The translations under genes and the position numbers were made by a program. Under the pieces are notes generated by a model. The model searched no databases. It had not been told where the DNA came from and worked only from the letters and a program-made list of their open reading frames with translations. This document shows positions 19,284-29,680 of a DNA stretch of 64,000 bases, piece after piece (within the stretch, counting starts at the first letter, position 1; each line of letters begins with the position of its first letter). This stretch comes from Lautropia sp. (lineage in GTDB: Bacteria > Pseudomonadota > Gammaproteobacteria > Burkholderiales > Burkholderiaceae_E). Location of the stretch: positions 1 to 64,000 of the forward strand of contig JAUNKF010000001.1 in the NCBI GenBank assembly GCA_030532895.1, written 5' to 3'.

Positions 19284-20459
19284 TCAACCCTCGATAAGTC
19301 GTGATGCCTGATGACGCGCCTCGGCATCGAGTGCAACCGCGGCATCCAGCGAAGCGGGTGCCCCGGCGCCATCCAAGGCCGACAGCACGGCTTCATTGAT
19401 GCGTGCAATATCGGCAAAACCGATCCTGCCATCAAGGAAAGCCTGCACACTCACCTCATTGGCCGCGTTCAGGACGCACGGAGCGCCGCCCTCGGCCTTC
19501 ATCGCCTCGCGCGCAAGCCGCAAGCACGGAAAACGCACCTCGTCGGGCGCCTCGAACTGCAAGCCCCCGGATGTCAGCAAGTCCAGTGGCGCCGCACCAC
19601 TCTGTACCCGTTCCGGATAGGCCAGCGCATGGGCAATGGGCACCCGCATGTCGGGGTTGCCCATCTGGGCCAGCACGGAACCATCGAGATATTCGACCAT
19701 CGAGTGAATGATGCTCTGCGGGTGAATCAGCACGTCCAGCCGTTCGGCCGGCATGTCGAAGAGGAAATGAGCCTCGATCAGCTCCAGCCCCTTGTTCATC
19801 AAGGTGGCGGAATCGACCGAAATCTTGCGGCCCATCGACCACTTCGGATGCTTGCAGGCTTGCGCGGGCGTGGCGGCAGCGATCTGCTCGGCCGTCCAGG
19901 AGCGGAAAGGCCCACCCGATGCCGTGAGGATCAGCCGACGCACCACCAGACGCGGATCCACCCCCGTCGCGGGATCGGGCAAACACTGGAAAACCGCATT
20001 ATGCTCACTATCGACCGGCAGCAGCCGAACACCGGACTGACGGCAGACCGACAGGAACAGATGACCTGCCATCACGATCGATTCCTTGTTGGCGAGCAGC
20101 AAGGACTTGGCTCCCCTGGCTGCCGCAAGCGTGGGCGCAAGCCCCGCCGCCCCCACGATCGCAGCCATCACGCAATCGACCCCCTCGGTGCCCGCCACCT
20201 CGGTCAGCTCGGCAGGGCCGACGGCCAGACGTGCCGACACCCCGGCCTCACGCAACCGTGCCTCGAAACCGGCCGCCGCCTGGGCGTCGGAAAGCGCCAC
20301 CACCGCGGGACGGTGCTTCAGGGCCAGCGCCAGCAGCTTGTCGGCATTGCGGTGAGCCGAGAGCGTATGAACACGATAACGGTCGGGATGCCGGGCCACG
20401 ACATCCAGTGTGCTATCGCCAATCGAGCCGGTAGCACCCAATACGGAAACGGTTTTCAT
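19284..20459 (-). CDS. dxr: 1-deoxy-D-xylulose 5-phosphate reductoisomerase
   Basis: A 391-residue DXR (IspC), second step of the MEP isoprenoid pathway, which makes the precursor for UppS encoded nearby. Seen are the NADPH-binding VLGATGSIGDSTLDV start, LLLANKESIVMAG, the metal/substrate motif VDSEHNAVFQCL, LTASGGPFR, and the flexible-loop region HPKWSMGRKISVDSATLMNK. Full length. Confidence 0.97.
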   Translation of the reverse strand: MKTVSVLGATGSIGDSTLDVVARHPDRYRVHTLSAHRNADKLLALALKHRPAVVALSDAQAAAGFEARLREAGVSARLAVGPAELTEVAGTEGVDCVMAAIVGAAGLAPTLAAARGAKSLLLANKESIVMAGHLFLSVCRQSGVRLLPVDSEHNAVFQCLPDPATGVDPRLVVRRLILTASGGPFRSWTAEQIAAATPAQACKHPKWSMGRKISVDSATLMNKGLELIEAHFLFDMPAERLDVLIHPQSIIHSMVEYLDGSVLAQMGNPDMRVPIAHALAYPERVQSGAAPLDLLTSGGLQFEAPDEVRFPCLRLAREAMKAEGGAPCVLNAANEVSVQAFLDGRIGFADIARINEAVLSALDGAGAPASLDAAVALDAEARHQASRLIEG

Positions 20460-20469
20460 CCAGCCACCC

Positions 20470-21297
20470 TCAGGGGAGCATCAGTATCCAGATCAGCAGG
20501 CACAGCGGCATCGCGGGCACCAGCGCATCGATGCGGTCGAAGACCCCACCATGCCCTGGCAGCACCTGGCTGCTGTCCTTGACGCCTGCTGCGCGCTTGA
20601 GCAGGCTCTCGTAGAGGTCGCCCAGCACCGAGACCATGACGATCAGGGCGAGCAACCACATCATCCCGGCCATGCCCACATGCCGGGCGATGGCCGAGGA
20701 AAAGATGGCATCCGCCGGCAAGGTGCCGTGTTGGGTGAGCAGCCAGGCCACGACGCAAACGAGCACGATCCCGCCAGCCACGCCCTCCCAGGTCTTGCCA
20801 GGACTGACCTTCGGCGCGAGCTTGTGACGACCGAGGCTTCGCCCGGCAAAATAAGCCCCCGTATCGGCCAGCCAAACGATGGCCATCACGGACAGCAAGA
20901 CCCAGGGGCCAGCCACCCGAAACTCATACAAGGCCAGCCACAGATTGAAGAGACAAAGGCAGGCAAGCCAGACGGAAGAGCCGGCAGAGGGGCGAGCCTT
21001 GAAGACCGAGGGCACGGCCACCAGCAGCCAGGCGAGCAGGCCCACCAGGAGCAGCGGCACCACCCAGCCCGGCGGTGCGGACAGATCGGCCCGATACAGG
21101 TGGTAAGCACCAGCAGCCGTCAAACTGATCAGCAACGGCACGATCCAGCTGCGCGAGAGCAGGCGGCACCACTCCCACAAGGCCAGGCCGAGTACCGGCA
21201 ACGTCAGCAGCGCCCAGGCCGTTTGCGATCCCCAGAAGAGGACACCCACGACCAGCAGCACCAGAACCAAAGCCGTCACGACACGCTGTCGAAGCAT
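20470..21297 (-). CDS. cdsA: Phosphatidate cytidylyltransferase
   Basis: A 275-residue polytopic membrane enzyme making CDP-diacylglycerol, precursor of all phospholipids. Many hydrophobic helices are visible, and the C-terminal family signature is present (SVLGDLYESLLKRAAGVKDS followed by LPGHGGVFDRIDALV). The ATG at 21297 is chosen: AAGGGAGAA lies just upstream and the open frame before it has no homology. Confidence 0.95.
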   Translation of the reverse strand: MLRQRVVTALVLVLLVVGVLFWGSQTAWALLTLPVLGLALWEWCRLLSRSWIVPLLISLTAAGAYHLYRADLSAPPGWVVPLLLVGLLAWLLVAVPSVFKARPSAGSSVWLACLCLFNLWLALYEFRVAGPWVLLSVMAIVWLADTGAYFAGRSLGRHKLAPKVSPGKTWEGVAGGIVLVCVVAWLLTQHGTLPADAIFSSAIARHVGMAGMMWLLALIVMVSVLGDLYESLLKRAAGVKDSSQVLPGHGGVFDRIDALVPAMPLCLLIWILMLP

Positions 21298-21449
21298 GTG
21301 CCGTTCTCCCTTCAAAAGCGTGTCATTGACAGGTTTCTGACGCATGCCATGCACGGATCCGCTCCCACAGCTGCCCCGAAAACTGCAAGCTGGGGAGACG
21401 CCATGCAAGACAGGCGCACCACCCGCGCCGGCGGCATTCAACCGCTACC

Positions 21450-22220
21450 TCAAGCCTTCTTGTCGCCCTGAATCTGGCCGCTCGTGCGTCCGAAGCGCCG
21501 CTCACGCTGCGCATACCAGGCGATGGCCTCGGCCAGACGTGCGTCATTGAATTCGGGCCAGAAACATTCACAGAAATACAGCTCGGTATAGGCGAGCTGC
21601 CAGAGCAGAAAGTTGCTGATACGCTGCTCACCGCCGGTACGAATGAAGAGATCCGGCTCGGGGGCGTAGGACATCGACAGATGACGCGCCAGGGCCTCTT
21701 CCGTGATGGGCTGATCCAGGGCCTCATGCCGTTCGACCCGCTCACGCAACAGCGCATTGGATGCCTGGAGGATGTCCCAACGCCCCCCATAGTTGGCGGC
21801 GATGGTCAGCGTCATCCGCGTGTTGCCGGCCGTGCGGGCCTCGGCATCGGCAATCATCTGCTGAAGCCTTGGCTCGAAACGGCTGAGATCGCCAATGACG
21901 CGCAGGCGGATGCCATTACGGTCGAGCTGCTGCACCTCGCGCTGCAGGGCCGAAAGGAAGAGCCGCATCAGGAGCGAGACTTCGTCGGCGGGCCGGCGCC
22001 AGTTCTCGGAGCTGAAGGCAAAGAGCGTCAGGTATTCGACCCCGCGACGGGCGCAACCCTCGACCGTGGCACGAACGGCTTCGACACCCTTGCGATGACC
22101 GGCCGCTCTGGGCAGCAGTCGCTTGGTTGCCCATCGGCCATTACCGTCCAGAATGACGGCGATGTGCCTCGGCACGGCCGAGGCAACAGGAACGGATTGG
22201 GTCGAACTGGCGAAACTCAT
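21450..22220 (-). CDS. uppS: Undecaprenyl diphosphate synthase (di-trans,poly-cis type)
   Basis: A cis-prenyltransferase making the C55 lipid carrier for peptidoglycan and LPS. The active-site motif [16 protein letters not shown] with its catalytic Asp is near the N-terminus, followed by [24 protein letters not shown], and the C-terminal [28 protein letters not shown]. The start is not certain: ATG 22220 is used, while a TTG at 22256 overlapping the frr stop would add 12 residues. Confidence 0.95.
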   Translation of the reverse strand: MSFASSTQSVPVASAVPRHIAVILDGNGRWATKRLLPRAAGHRKGVEAVRATVEGCARRGVEYLTLFAFSSENWRRPADEVSLLMRLFLSALQREVQQLDRNGIRLRVIGDLSRFEPRLQQMIADAEARTAGNTRMTLTIAANYGGRWDILQASNALLRERVERHEALDQPITEEALARHLSMSYAPEPDLFIRTGGEQRISNFLLWQLAYTELYFCECFWPEFNDARLAEAIAWYAQRERRFGRTSGQIQGDKKA

Positions 22221-22252
22221 GATGGATGACGGAGGCAGATCGGAAGAACGGA

Positions 22253-22813
22253 TCAAACCGTCATGATTTCCTGTTCCTTGGCGACCAGCAACTTGTCGAT
22301 CTCGGCAATGAAGCGATCGGTGATCTTCTGGATCTCGTCCTGTCCACGGCGCTCTTCGTCCTCGGAGATTTCCTTGGCCTTCGCCAGCTCCTTCAGCTCG
22401 CCATTGGCATCACGACGCACGCCACGCACGACGACCTTGGCGGCTTCACCTTCCTGCTTCGTGATCTTGACGATGTCACGACGACGCTCTTCCGACAGTG
22501 GTGGCATCGGCACGCGGATGACCGTGCCCATCGACTGCGGGTTCAAGCCCAGATCGGAATCACGGATGGCCTTTTCGACGACGGTGGCCATCGCCTTTTC
22601 CCAGACGGTGACGCTCAGCGTGCGGGCATCGGCCAGCGAGATGTTGGCCACCTGATTGATCGGGGTGGACGTGCCGTAATAGTCAACATGAATATGGTCA
22701 AGCACGCCGGGATGCGGACGCCCCGTCCGGATCTTGGCGAGATTGGCGCGGAAGGCTTCGACGCCCTTCTGCATTTTCTGTTCGGCAGACTTCTTGACTT
22801 CTGTGGTCGACAT
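22253..22813 (-). CDS. frr: Ribosome recycling factor
   Basis: A 186-residue RRF, which with EF-G splits post-termination ribosomes. It matches the family throughout: [19 protein letters not shown], the [14 protein letters not shown] segment, and the C-terminal [19 protein letters not shown]. It sits in the conserved rpsB-tsf-pyrH-frr order. Confidence 0.97.
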   Translation of the reverse strand: MSTTEVKKSAEQKMQKGVEAFRANLAKIRTGRPHPGVLDHIHVDYYGTSTPINQVANISLADARTLSVTVWEKAMATVVEKAIRDSDLGLNPQSMGTVIRVPMPPLSEERRRDIVKITKQEGEAAKVVVRGVRRDANGELKELAKAKEISEDEERRGQDEIQKITDRFIAEIDKLLVAKEQEIMTV

Positions 22814-22888
22814 ACGAGTCTCGGTGAATTCTTGCTTTTTAAAACCCTGGGATGGCCTGCGGCTCGCCAGGCCCCTTCCCTGGCCTCA

Positions 22889-23650
22889 TCAGGCATGCAC
22901 GAGCGTGCCTTCGTCCTCACCACACACCACGCGGGTCAGTGCACCTTCCTTGAAGATGGAAAAGACCTTGAGCGGCAGGCGCTGATCACGGCACAGGGCA
23001 AAAGCGGCAGCATCCATCACCTTGAGATTGCGCAGAATGGCCTGATCAAAGGTGATTTCACTGTACCGGGTGGCACTGGGATCCTTGACCGGATCCGCCG
23101 TGTAAACGCCATCGACCTTGGTGGCCTTCAGGATCAGCTCTGCATTGATCTCGGCTCCCCGCAGCGCTGCCGCCGTGTCGGTGGTGAAGAAGGGATTGCC
23201 GGTTCCAGCCGCAAAGATCACCACCTTGCCCTCTTCCAGATAACGCAGTGCCTTCGGGCGGATATATGGTTCGACGATCTGCTCGATGTTCAAGGCCGAC
23301 TGGACACGGGCTTCGACACCCATCTGACGCAAGGCGTCCTGCAACGCCAGTGCATTCATGACGGTGGCCAGCATGCCCATGTAGTCGGCCGTTGCCCGGT
23401 CCATGCCAGCCGCACCGACCGACACCCCACGAAAGATGTTGCCGCCGCCGATCACGATCGCCAGCTCGACACCGAGCTTGCTCACCTCCGCCACCTGGCG
23501 ACACATCTGCTCGATGGTCTGGCGATTGATGCCATAGCTGTCGTTACCCATCAGGGCTTCACCGGACAGCTTCAGCAACACACGACGGTAAGCTGCCTTC
23601 GGGGTGTCAGCGCCAGCGGCGCTGGGGGTCGATACGGAATCGCTGCTCAT
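22889..23650 (-). CDS. pyrH: UMP kinase
   Basis: A 253-residue UMP kinase of the amino-acid kinase fold, phosphorylating UMP to UDP. Family motifs include [24 protein letters not shown], and the substrate region [20 protein letters not shown]. An N-terminal tail of about 20 residues (Ser/Ala-rich) precedes the core, a little longer than in E. coli. Confidence 0.97.
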   Translation of the reverse strand: MSSDSVSTPSAAGADTPKAAYRRVLLKLSGEALMGNDSYGINRQTIEQMCRQVAEVSKLGVELAIVIGGGNIFRGVSVGAAGMDRATADYMGMLATVMNALALQDALRQMGVEARVQSALNIEQIVEPYIRPKALRYLEEGKVVIFAAGTGNPFFTTDTAAALRGAEINAELILKATKVDGVYTADPVKDPSATRYSEITFDQAILRNLKVMDAAAFALCRDQRLPLKVFSIFKEGALTRVVCGEDEGTLVHA

Positions 23651-23678
23651 GGTTACTCCGGGTTTTTCTTCGAGACGA

Positions 23679-24566
23679 TCAGCGTGCAGCAGCCACTTGT
23701 GCAGCCACTTCAGCGGCGAAATCGTCCTGCTTCTTCTCGATGCCTTCGCCGACCACGTACAGGGTGAACGAAGCCACCTGTGCCTGCCGGTTCTTCAGCA
23801 ACTGCTCGACCGTGAGCTTGTCATCCTTCACGAAAGGCTGGCCCAGGAGGGTCACTTCCTTCAGGAACTTCTGCACGGCGCCATCCACCATCTTGGCAGC
23901 AATTTCCGCCGGCTTGCCCGACTCCGCAGCTTTTTGCTCGGCAATCGAACGCTCCTTGGCGATCACGTCGGCATCCACCTGCTCCTTGGACAGTGCCAGC
24001 GGCTTCGTGGCTGCGATATGCATGGCCAGATCACGGGCCAGGGTTTCATCGGCCCCATCGAGGTCGATCAGCACGCCGATTTTCGCACCGCCGTGGATGT
24101 AGCTGGCGAGCTTGCCCTTGGCTTCGACACGGACAAAGCGGCGGATGCTCATGTTCTCGCCGATCTTGCCGACGAGCGCGGTACGGGTCTCTTCGACCGT
24201 GCGACCATCGGCCAGCGGCAGGGCCGACAGCGCAGCCACATCCGCAGGGTTCTTCTCGACGATCAGCTTCGTGAGCGCATCGGTGAGCGCGAGGAAGTCT
24301 TCGTTCTTGGCCACGAAGTCGGTCTCGCAGTTCATTTCAAGGATGGCGCCCTGCTTGGCATCCGGGGTGATGAAGATACCAACCACCCCTTCAGCCGCCA
24401 CGCGGGAGGCAGCCTTGCTGGCCTTGCTGCCCAGCTTGACGCGCAGGATTTCCTCGGCGCGCTCCATGTCGCCATTGGCCTCGGTCAGTGCCTTCTTGCA
24501 CTCCATCATCGGCGCGTCGGTCTTTTCGCGCAGGGTTTTGACCATGCTTGCGGTGATTTCCGCCAT
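23679..24566 (-). CDS. tsf: Translation elongation factor EF-Ts
   Basis: A 295-residue EF-Ts, the nucleotide exchange factor for EF-Tu. The N-terminal UBA-like domain ([27 protein letters not shown]) and the core TDFVAKN motif are intact, with the C-terminal module following. It is downstream of rpsB with a strong hairpin in the gap, as expected for an operon where the two genes are expressed at different levels. Confidence 0.98.
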   Translation of the reverse strand: MAEITASMVKTLREKTDAPMMECKKALTEANGDMERAEEILRVKLGSKASKAASRVAAEGVVGIFITPDAKQGAILEMNCETDFVAKNEDFLALTDALTKLIVEKNPADVAALSALPLADGRTVEETRTALVGKIGENMSIRRFVRVEAKGKLASYIHGGAKIGVLIDLDGADETLARDLAMHIAATKPLALSKEQVDADVIAKERSIAEQKAAESGKPAEIAAKMVDGAVQKFLKEVTLLGQPFVKDDKLTVEQLLKNRQAQVASFTLYVVGEGIEKKQDDFAAEVAAQVAAAR

Positions 24567-24773
24567 GTTAATCCGTCCTATTGATGCGGTTCAGAGCCGC
24601 TCCGGGGGCGCACAGGACAAAAGCTCGCGAGTGATCCAGCCAAGGCAGATCTGTAGACCAGATCGACGCTGAAGGCACCTCACGCACATGCATTGCCTGC
24701 CGACACTTCACCAGAGGGTATGTATTGTGGGGATAAGACCGATCCGGGAAGACCGGCCTGGCGATGGCAGCCA

Positions 24774-24804
24774 GAGCCGGTGCCACACACGGTGGCATCG
24801 GCTC
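24774..24804 (-). promoter_or_regulatory. Strong hairpin between rpsB and tsf
   Basis: Reading on the minus strand, arms GAGCCG-a-TGCCAC and GTGGCA-c-CGGCTC pair over 12 base pairs with one mismatch around a 5-base loop, 15 bases after the rpsB stop. There is no U-run, so partial attenuation, RNA processing or 3'-end protection of the rpsB message are the likely roles. Confidence 0.6.
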
Positions 24805-24818
24805 CGGTCATCGCGGAA

Positions 24819-25571
24819 TCAGGCTTCCTCGTCGGCAGCCACTTCGACGAATTCGTCTTCTTCAGAGGCAGCCTTGACCACTTCCTGCAGGGCGGCAGCC
24901 TTGCCTTCGAGGATGGCATCAGCCACGCCACGGGCATACAGACGCACGGCACGGCCGGAGTCGTCGTTGCCAGGAATCACGTAATCGATGCCTTCAGGCG
25001 AGTGGTTCGTGTCGACCACGGCCACGATGGGCACACCCAGCTTGCGAGCTTCGGTGACGGCGATCTTGTGATAGCCAACGTCCACGATGAACAGCGCATC
25101 GGGCAGACCGTTCAGATCCTTGATGCCGCCCAGGCTCGACGTGAGCTTTTCGAGTTCGCGCGTGAAGAGCAGCGCTTCCTTCTTCGTCATCTGTTCGAGC
25201 GCACCGTCTTCAACGGCCTGCTCCATGTCCTTCAGACGCTTGATCGAACCTTTGACCGTCTTGAAGTTGGTGAGCATGCCGCCCAACCAGCGCTCATCCA
25301 CGTAGGGCATGCCGCAACGGGCTGCTTCTTCGGCGATGATCTCGCGCGACTGGCGCTTGGTGCCAACAAACAGGATCGTGCCCCGATTGGCCGCCAGCTG
25401 ACGCAGATACTTGGTGGCCTCCTGGTACTGAACCAGGGTCTTTTCGAGGTTGATGATATGAATCTTGTTGCGATGGCCGAAGATATAGGGGGCCATGCGC
25501 GGGTTCCAGAACCGGGTTTGGTGGCCGAAGTGGACACCGGCTTCGAGCATCTGGCGGATGGTGACTGACAT
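24819..25571 (-). CDS. rpsB: 30S ribosomal protein S2
   Basis: A 250-residue S2. The ATG at 25571 opens [24 protein letters not shown], the universal start; further motifs are [23 protein letters not shown] and the nucleotide-like [23 protein letters not shown]. The C-terminus is an acidic tail. It heads the rpsB-tsf-pyrH-frr run, with a promoter about 210 bases upstream. Confidence 0.98.
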   Translation of the reverse strand: MSVTIRQMLEAGVHFGHQTRFWNPRMAPYIFGHRNKIHIINLEKTLVQYQEATKYLRQLAANRGTILFVGTKRQSREIIAEEAARCGMPYVDERWLGGMLTNFKTVKGSIKRLKDMEQAVEDGALEQMTKKEALLFTRELEKLTSSLGGIKDLNGLPDALFIVDVGYHKIAVTEARKLGVPIVAVVDTNHSPEGIDYVIPGNDDSGRAVRLYARGVADAILEGKAAALQEVVKAASEEDEFVEVAADEEA

Positions 25572-26153
25572 GAAAGGAAAAACTCCGATACAGGGTTGAC
25601 CATACCCCAGGATCAGCACGGAACCAACCCGACAAGGCGGACGACGCATCCGCACGACCGGGCACCCTCGCTCCGTGAGCCATGGCAAGCATCGGCACGA
25701 TTAGGAAAAGCCGATGACGCCAGCCAGAAATCGATCCGGGGCCGTTTGTGAACACGAGAACCATATCCCGTGCAGCCAGCTATTCTAGCACCCAAACCGG
25801 CGTTTGAGACGCCCGACTGACATCTGGCGAAGTGCATCGGGCGCCTGACATGAACGACGGGCCGGCCCCTGTCGGTGCACTCATCCCGCTCATGTGCCAC
25901 CGGTTGTGCCTACCCGCTCACGGCCGCTCGTGAACATTCGGCAAAGCCGGTCTTCACCCGGCACGAGTCATGACACCGCCGGCCGGCATCCGGGTAGGAC
26001 TGCCTTCACCTTCACGAGGCCTGCCTTTACCTTCAATCAGTTAACATCCACGGTTCGACACATGTCAGGCACACGCTTCATGCCCGTGGCGTCCGCCCCC
26101 GGGCCTGTCAGCCGTGCCCCTCCTTCAAACCGACCCCCACGCGCCCAGCAGCC
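25572..26153. other. rpsB/map divergent intergenic region
   Basis: A 582-base gap. On the minus side it holds a roughly 200-base rpsB leader, which may contain an S2 autoregulatory structure that I could not resolve by eye. On the plus side, 26000-26014 and 26021-26035 are near-identical 15-mers (CTGCCTTCACCTTCA and CTGCCTTTACCTTCA) spaced by two helical turns upstream of map. No coding frame is convincing. Confidence 0.5.
25782..25790 (-). promoter_or_regulatory. Extended -10 promoter for the rpsB operon
   Basis: On the minus strand TGCTAGAAT is an extended -10 element, about 210 bases before rpsB. No good TTGACA lies at the usual distance, which is tolerated with an extended -10. A long leader before rpsB fits the autoregulated S2 operon. 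Confidence 0.5.
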
Positions 26154-26960
26154 ATGGCCATCAAACTGAAATCCGCCGAAGACATCGAGAAAATGCGCAT
26201 CGCAGGCCGCCTGGCCGCGGAGGTGCTGGATTTCATCACGCCCCACGTGAAGGCCGGCATCAGCACCGAAGCGCTCGACAAGCTCTGTCATGATTACATG
26301 ACCCATGAGCAACAGACGATTCCTGCGCCGCTCAACTACGCCCCGCCCGGCCACTCGCCCTACCCCAAAGCCACCTGCATCTCGCTCAACCACCAGATCT
26401 GCCACGGCATCCCCGGCCCCAGGGTGCTGAAGAACGGCGACATCCTGAACATCGACATCACCGTGATCAAGGATGGCTACCACGGGGATACCAGCCGCAT
26501 GTTCATCGTCGGCCAGCCCTCCGTTCAAGCCCGGCGTCTCGTGGATGTCACCTATCAGTGTCTGTGGCTCGGCATCGAGCAAGTTCGGCCCGGCGCACAC
26601 TTCGGCGATATCGGCCATGCCATCCAGACCTATGCCGAACAGCAAGGTTTCTCGATCGTGCGCGAGTTCTGCGGGCATGGCATCGGCCGGCACTTTCATG
26701 AAGACCCGCAGGTGCTTCACTACGGTCGTCGGGGAACCGGCCCACGGATGGAGGCCGGCATGATCTTCACGATCGAGCCGATGCTGAACGCCGGCCGCCG
26801 GGAGATCCGGATGCTGGCCGACGGCTGGACGGTGGTCACGAAGGATCACAGCCTGTCGGCCCAGTGGGAACACACGGTCTGCGTGACGCCCGAAGGCTAC
26901 GAGATCCTGACCACCTCAGCCGGCACCCCACCCAAACCCGAGTTGCCGCCAGCCCGATAG
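26154..26960 (+). CDS. map: Methionine aminopeptidase, type I
   Basis: A 268-residue MetAP removing initiator methionine from new proteins. The metal ligands are present: the two Asp in LNIDITVIKDGYHGDTSRMF, His in FCGHGIGRHFHEDP, Glu in MIFTIEPML and the last Glu in SAQWEHTVCV. The active-site His lies in PAPLNYAPPGHSPYPK. It is divergent from rpsB, a standard arrangement. Confidence 0.98.
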   Translation: MAIKLKSAEDIEKMRIAGRLAAEVLDFITPHVKAGISTEALDKLCHDYMTHEQQTIPAPLNYAPPGHSPYPKATCISLNHQICHGIPGPRVLKNGDILNIDITVIKDGYHGDTSRMFIVGQPSVQARRLVDVTYQCLWLGIEQVRPGAHFGDIGHAIQTYAEQQGFSIVREFCGHGIGRHFHEDPQVLHYGRRGTGPRMEAGMIFTIEPMLNAGRREIRMLADGWTVVTKDHSLSAQWEHTVCVTPEGYEILTTSAGTPPKPELPPAR

Positions 26961-27079
26961 CGTATGGCATGGGGCGGGCAGCACGCTCACGATAGCGCCC
27001 CCGGTGCCACGCTCGGCCCACGATCCCTTGGCGGACAGATGCCCTCGGTTGACGATGACCGCCAGCAGGAGACGCTTTG

Positions 27080-29653
27080 ATGCCCACGAACATCCAGCCC
27101 CGCATCACCGAGCTTCGCCAGGCACGCCTGAGCATGCGCGAGACACGTATCGAGCGCTTTCGCCAGGATCAACGTGTGGTTCTGCTGATGCAGGGGCTCG
27201 CTCGTGACACCGACCAGTTGTTGCGGCAGCTGTGGCAGCTCACCGACATGCCCCCCAACTGGGCGCTGTTTGCCGTCGGAGGCTATGGCCGGGGTGAGCT
27301 GCAACCGCACTCGGATGTCGATCTGCTGCTGCTCAGCCCCGAAGATCCGCTTCCCCCCGAGTCGGTGGCCAAGGTAGAGCAGTTCATCGGCGCCTGCTGG
27401 GACATCGGGCTGGAGATCGGCCACAGCGTCCGAACACCGGCACAGTGCGCCGAAGAAGCCCAAGCCGACATCACGACGATGACGAGCCTGCTGGAACGCC
27501 GCCAGCTGGCCGGCCCACGGCAGGCCGCCCGACGCCTGAGCGAGGCCATGACCGGTCGCCTTCAGCTGCCGCTCTTTCTGCGCGACAAGTTGCTGGAGAT
27601 GCAGCAGCGTCACCAGAAATTCGAGGAAACCCCTTACAGTCTGGAGCCGAACTGCAAGGAAAGCCCCGGCGCACTGCGTGATCTGCAGGTCATCACGTGG
27701 ATCAGCCGTGCTGCCGGTTTCGGGCAGGCGTGGGTGTCGCTCGTGCGCGCCGGCGTGATCGAGCCACGTGAAGCCCGCCAGCTCCAACGCCATGAACGCC
27801 TGCTGAAGCAGATTCGGGCCTGGCTCCATATTCTGGCCGGCCGACGCGAAGACAGGCTGCTCTTCGACCTGCAGCCCGCTGTCGCGCGTGCCATGCAATG
27901 CGATGCCGAGGGCGCCCGTGCGTTGTCAGAAAAACTGATGCAGCGCTACTACCTGGCAGCCAAAGCCATCACCCAGCTCAGCACGATCCTGATCCAGTCA
28001 CTCGAAAACCGCTTGCTGCGTCAACACACGGGGGAGCCGACCCGGCTCGACGCGCATTTCGACCTCATCGACGACCAGCTCGATCTGCGTGACCCCCAAG
28101 CCATCGAGCGCAATCCGCAGCTGATCCTGCAAGCCTTCCGCCTGATGCAGCAGCAGCCTGTGCGCACTGGCATGACGGTGCGAACGCTGCGTGCCATCTG
28201 GAACGGCCGCTTCAAAATTGACGCCGCCTTCCGGCGCAACCCGGACAACCGCGCCCTGTTCCTGTCGATCCTGCAGCGCACACAGGGCATCACGCACACG
28301 CTGCGGATGATGAATCAGTGGTCGGTGCTCGGGCGCTACATGCCAGCCTTTGCCCGCATCGTCGGGCGCATGCAGCATGATCTGTTCCATGTCTACACGG
28401 TGGATCAGCACACGCTGATGGTGATCCGGAACCTGCGTCGCTTCATGACGGCCGAGCACGCGCACGAATACCCGTTCTGCAGCCAGCTGATCAGCAGTTT
28501 CGAGCAACCGTGGCTGTTGATCGTGGCCGCCCTCTTCCATGACATCGCCAAGGGACGCGGCGGCGACCATTCTCTCCTGGGCGAACAGGAAATCCTGCGA
28601 TTCTGCCGCCAGTACGGCATCGAGGGCGAAGATCGCACCCTGCTGGCCTTTCTCGTGCGCGAGCACCTGACGATGTCCACCACCGCCCAGAAGCGTGACC
28701 TGAGCGACCCGGCCGTCATCGCCGAATTTGCCCGCTGCGTGGGCAATGAGCGCCAGCTGAGCGCCCTCTACCTGCTGACGGTGGCCGACATCCGTGGCAC
28801 CAGCAGCCGAGTCTGGAACGCCTGGAAGGGCAAACTGCTCGAAGACCTGTACCGGGCCACCCTTGCCCACCTGACGGGCCATCCGGTGCACCCTGTCACC
28901 CAGATGGACGCCCGGCGCACCGAAGCGGCCCGATTGTTGCGCGAGCAGGGTATTGCCGAGGCGGCGTATCTGCCCTTCTGGAACTCGCTCGACATCGGTT
29001 ATTTCCTGCGCCACGACCCCCAGGATCTGGCCTGGCACACGCAAATGCTGCACGACCGGGTCGATGCACGCGCCACTGCCGTGCATGCCCGCCTCAGCCC
29101 GGTGGGAGAAGGCATCGAGATCCTGATTCTCACCCTCGACAAACCGGGGCTGTTTGCCCGTATCTGCCGTTTTTTTGAGCAGCACCGGCTGTCGATCCTC
29201 GAAGCCAGGGTGCATACGACGCGGGACGGGATGGCACTCGACAGTTTCGTGGTGAGTGCCCCCGAGGCCATCAAGCCGCAGCCCGAGCAACTCGGCTTGC
29301 TGGAGAAGCACCTGGTGGCACTGCTGCAAGCCCCTTTCGAGCTGGATCAGTTGAAGCCGGCCGGCCCGAGCCGCTTGTCACGGCGTTCACGTGCCTTTCC
29401 GCTGCCACCGAAGATCGAGCTGCGGGCCGGCGAAGCCAATCAGCGCTATCTGCTCTCGATCATCGCCACCGACCGCCCTGGCCTGCTCTACGATCTGGCC
29501 CGGATCCTGGCGCAGCACGACATCGACCTGCACGGCGCCCGAGTGACCACGCTCGGCGAGCGCGCCGAAGACACCTTCACGATCAGCTCGGATCAGCTGC
29601 AGGGCGAGCGCGCACGCCTGCAGCTGGAGCACGAGATGCTGTCGGTGCTCTAG
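27080..29653 (+). CDS. glnD: PII uridylyltransferase / uridylyl-removing enzyme
   Basis: An 857-residue GlnD, the nitrogen sensor that uridylylates PII when glutamine is scarce and removes UMP when it is plentiful. Domains in order: nucleotidyltransferase with GGYGRGELQPHSDVDLLLL (about residues 70-90), the GlnE-like helical region, an HD phosphohydrolase domain with ALFHDIAKGRGGDHSLLG (about 485), and two C-terminal ACT domains (starting near ILILTLDKPGLFARI and LLSIIATDRPGLLYDL) that bind glutamine. ATG 27080 has AGGAG nine bases upstream. It follows map, as in E. coli. Confidence 0.97.
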   Translation: MPTNIQPRITELRQARLSMRETRIERFRQDQRVVLLMQGLARDTDQLLRQLWQLTDMPPNWALFAVGGYGRGELQPHSDVDLLLLSPEDPLPPESVAKVEQFIGACWDIGLEIGHSVRTPAQCAEEAQADITTMTSLLERRQLAGPRQAARRLSEAMTGRLQLPLFLRDKLLEMQQRHQKFEETPYSLEPNCKESPGALRDLQVITWISRAAGFGQAWVSLVRAGVIEPREARQLQRHERLLKQIRAWLHILAGRREDRLLFDLQPAVARAMQCDAEGARALSEKLMQRYYLAAKAITQLSTILIQSLENRLLRQHTGEPTRLDAHFDLIDDQLDLRDPQAIERNPQLILQAFRLMQQQPVRTGMTVRTLRAIWNGRFKIDAAFRRNPDNRALFLSILQRTQGITHTLRMMNQWSVLGRYMPAFARIVGRMQHDLFHVYTVDQHTLMVIRNLRRFMTAEHAHEYPFCSQLISSFEQPWLLIVAALFHDIAKGRGGDHSLLGEQEILRFCRQYGIEGEDRTLLAFLVREHLTMSTTAQKRDLSDPAVIAEFARCVGNERQLSALYLLTVADIRGTSSRVWNAWKGKLLEDLYRATLAHLTGHPVHPVTQMDARRTEAARLLREQGIAEAAYLPFWNSLDIGYFLRHDPQDLAWHTQMLHDRVDARATAVHARLSPVGEGIEILILTLDKPGLFARICRFFEQHRLSILEARVHTTRDGMALDSFVVSAPEAIKPQPEQLGLLEKHLVALLQAPFELDQLKPAGPSRLSRRSRAFPLPPKIELRAGEANQRYLLSIIATDRPGLLYDLARILAQHDIDLHGARVTTLGERAEDTFTISSDQLQGERARLQLEHEMLSVL

Positions 29654-29680
29654 CGCGTCATGTCCCCTGAGGAGTGAGGC

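Noticed and set aside
17899-19311. A 470-codon frame opposite rseP
   Set aside because: RseP motifs (HELGH, PDZ, LDGG) fix the real strand.
27998-29329. A 443-codon frame opposite glnD
   Set aside because: GlnD on the other strand is certain by domains; the shadow has no ribosome site or homology.
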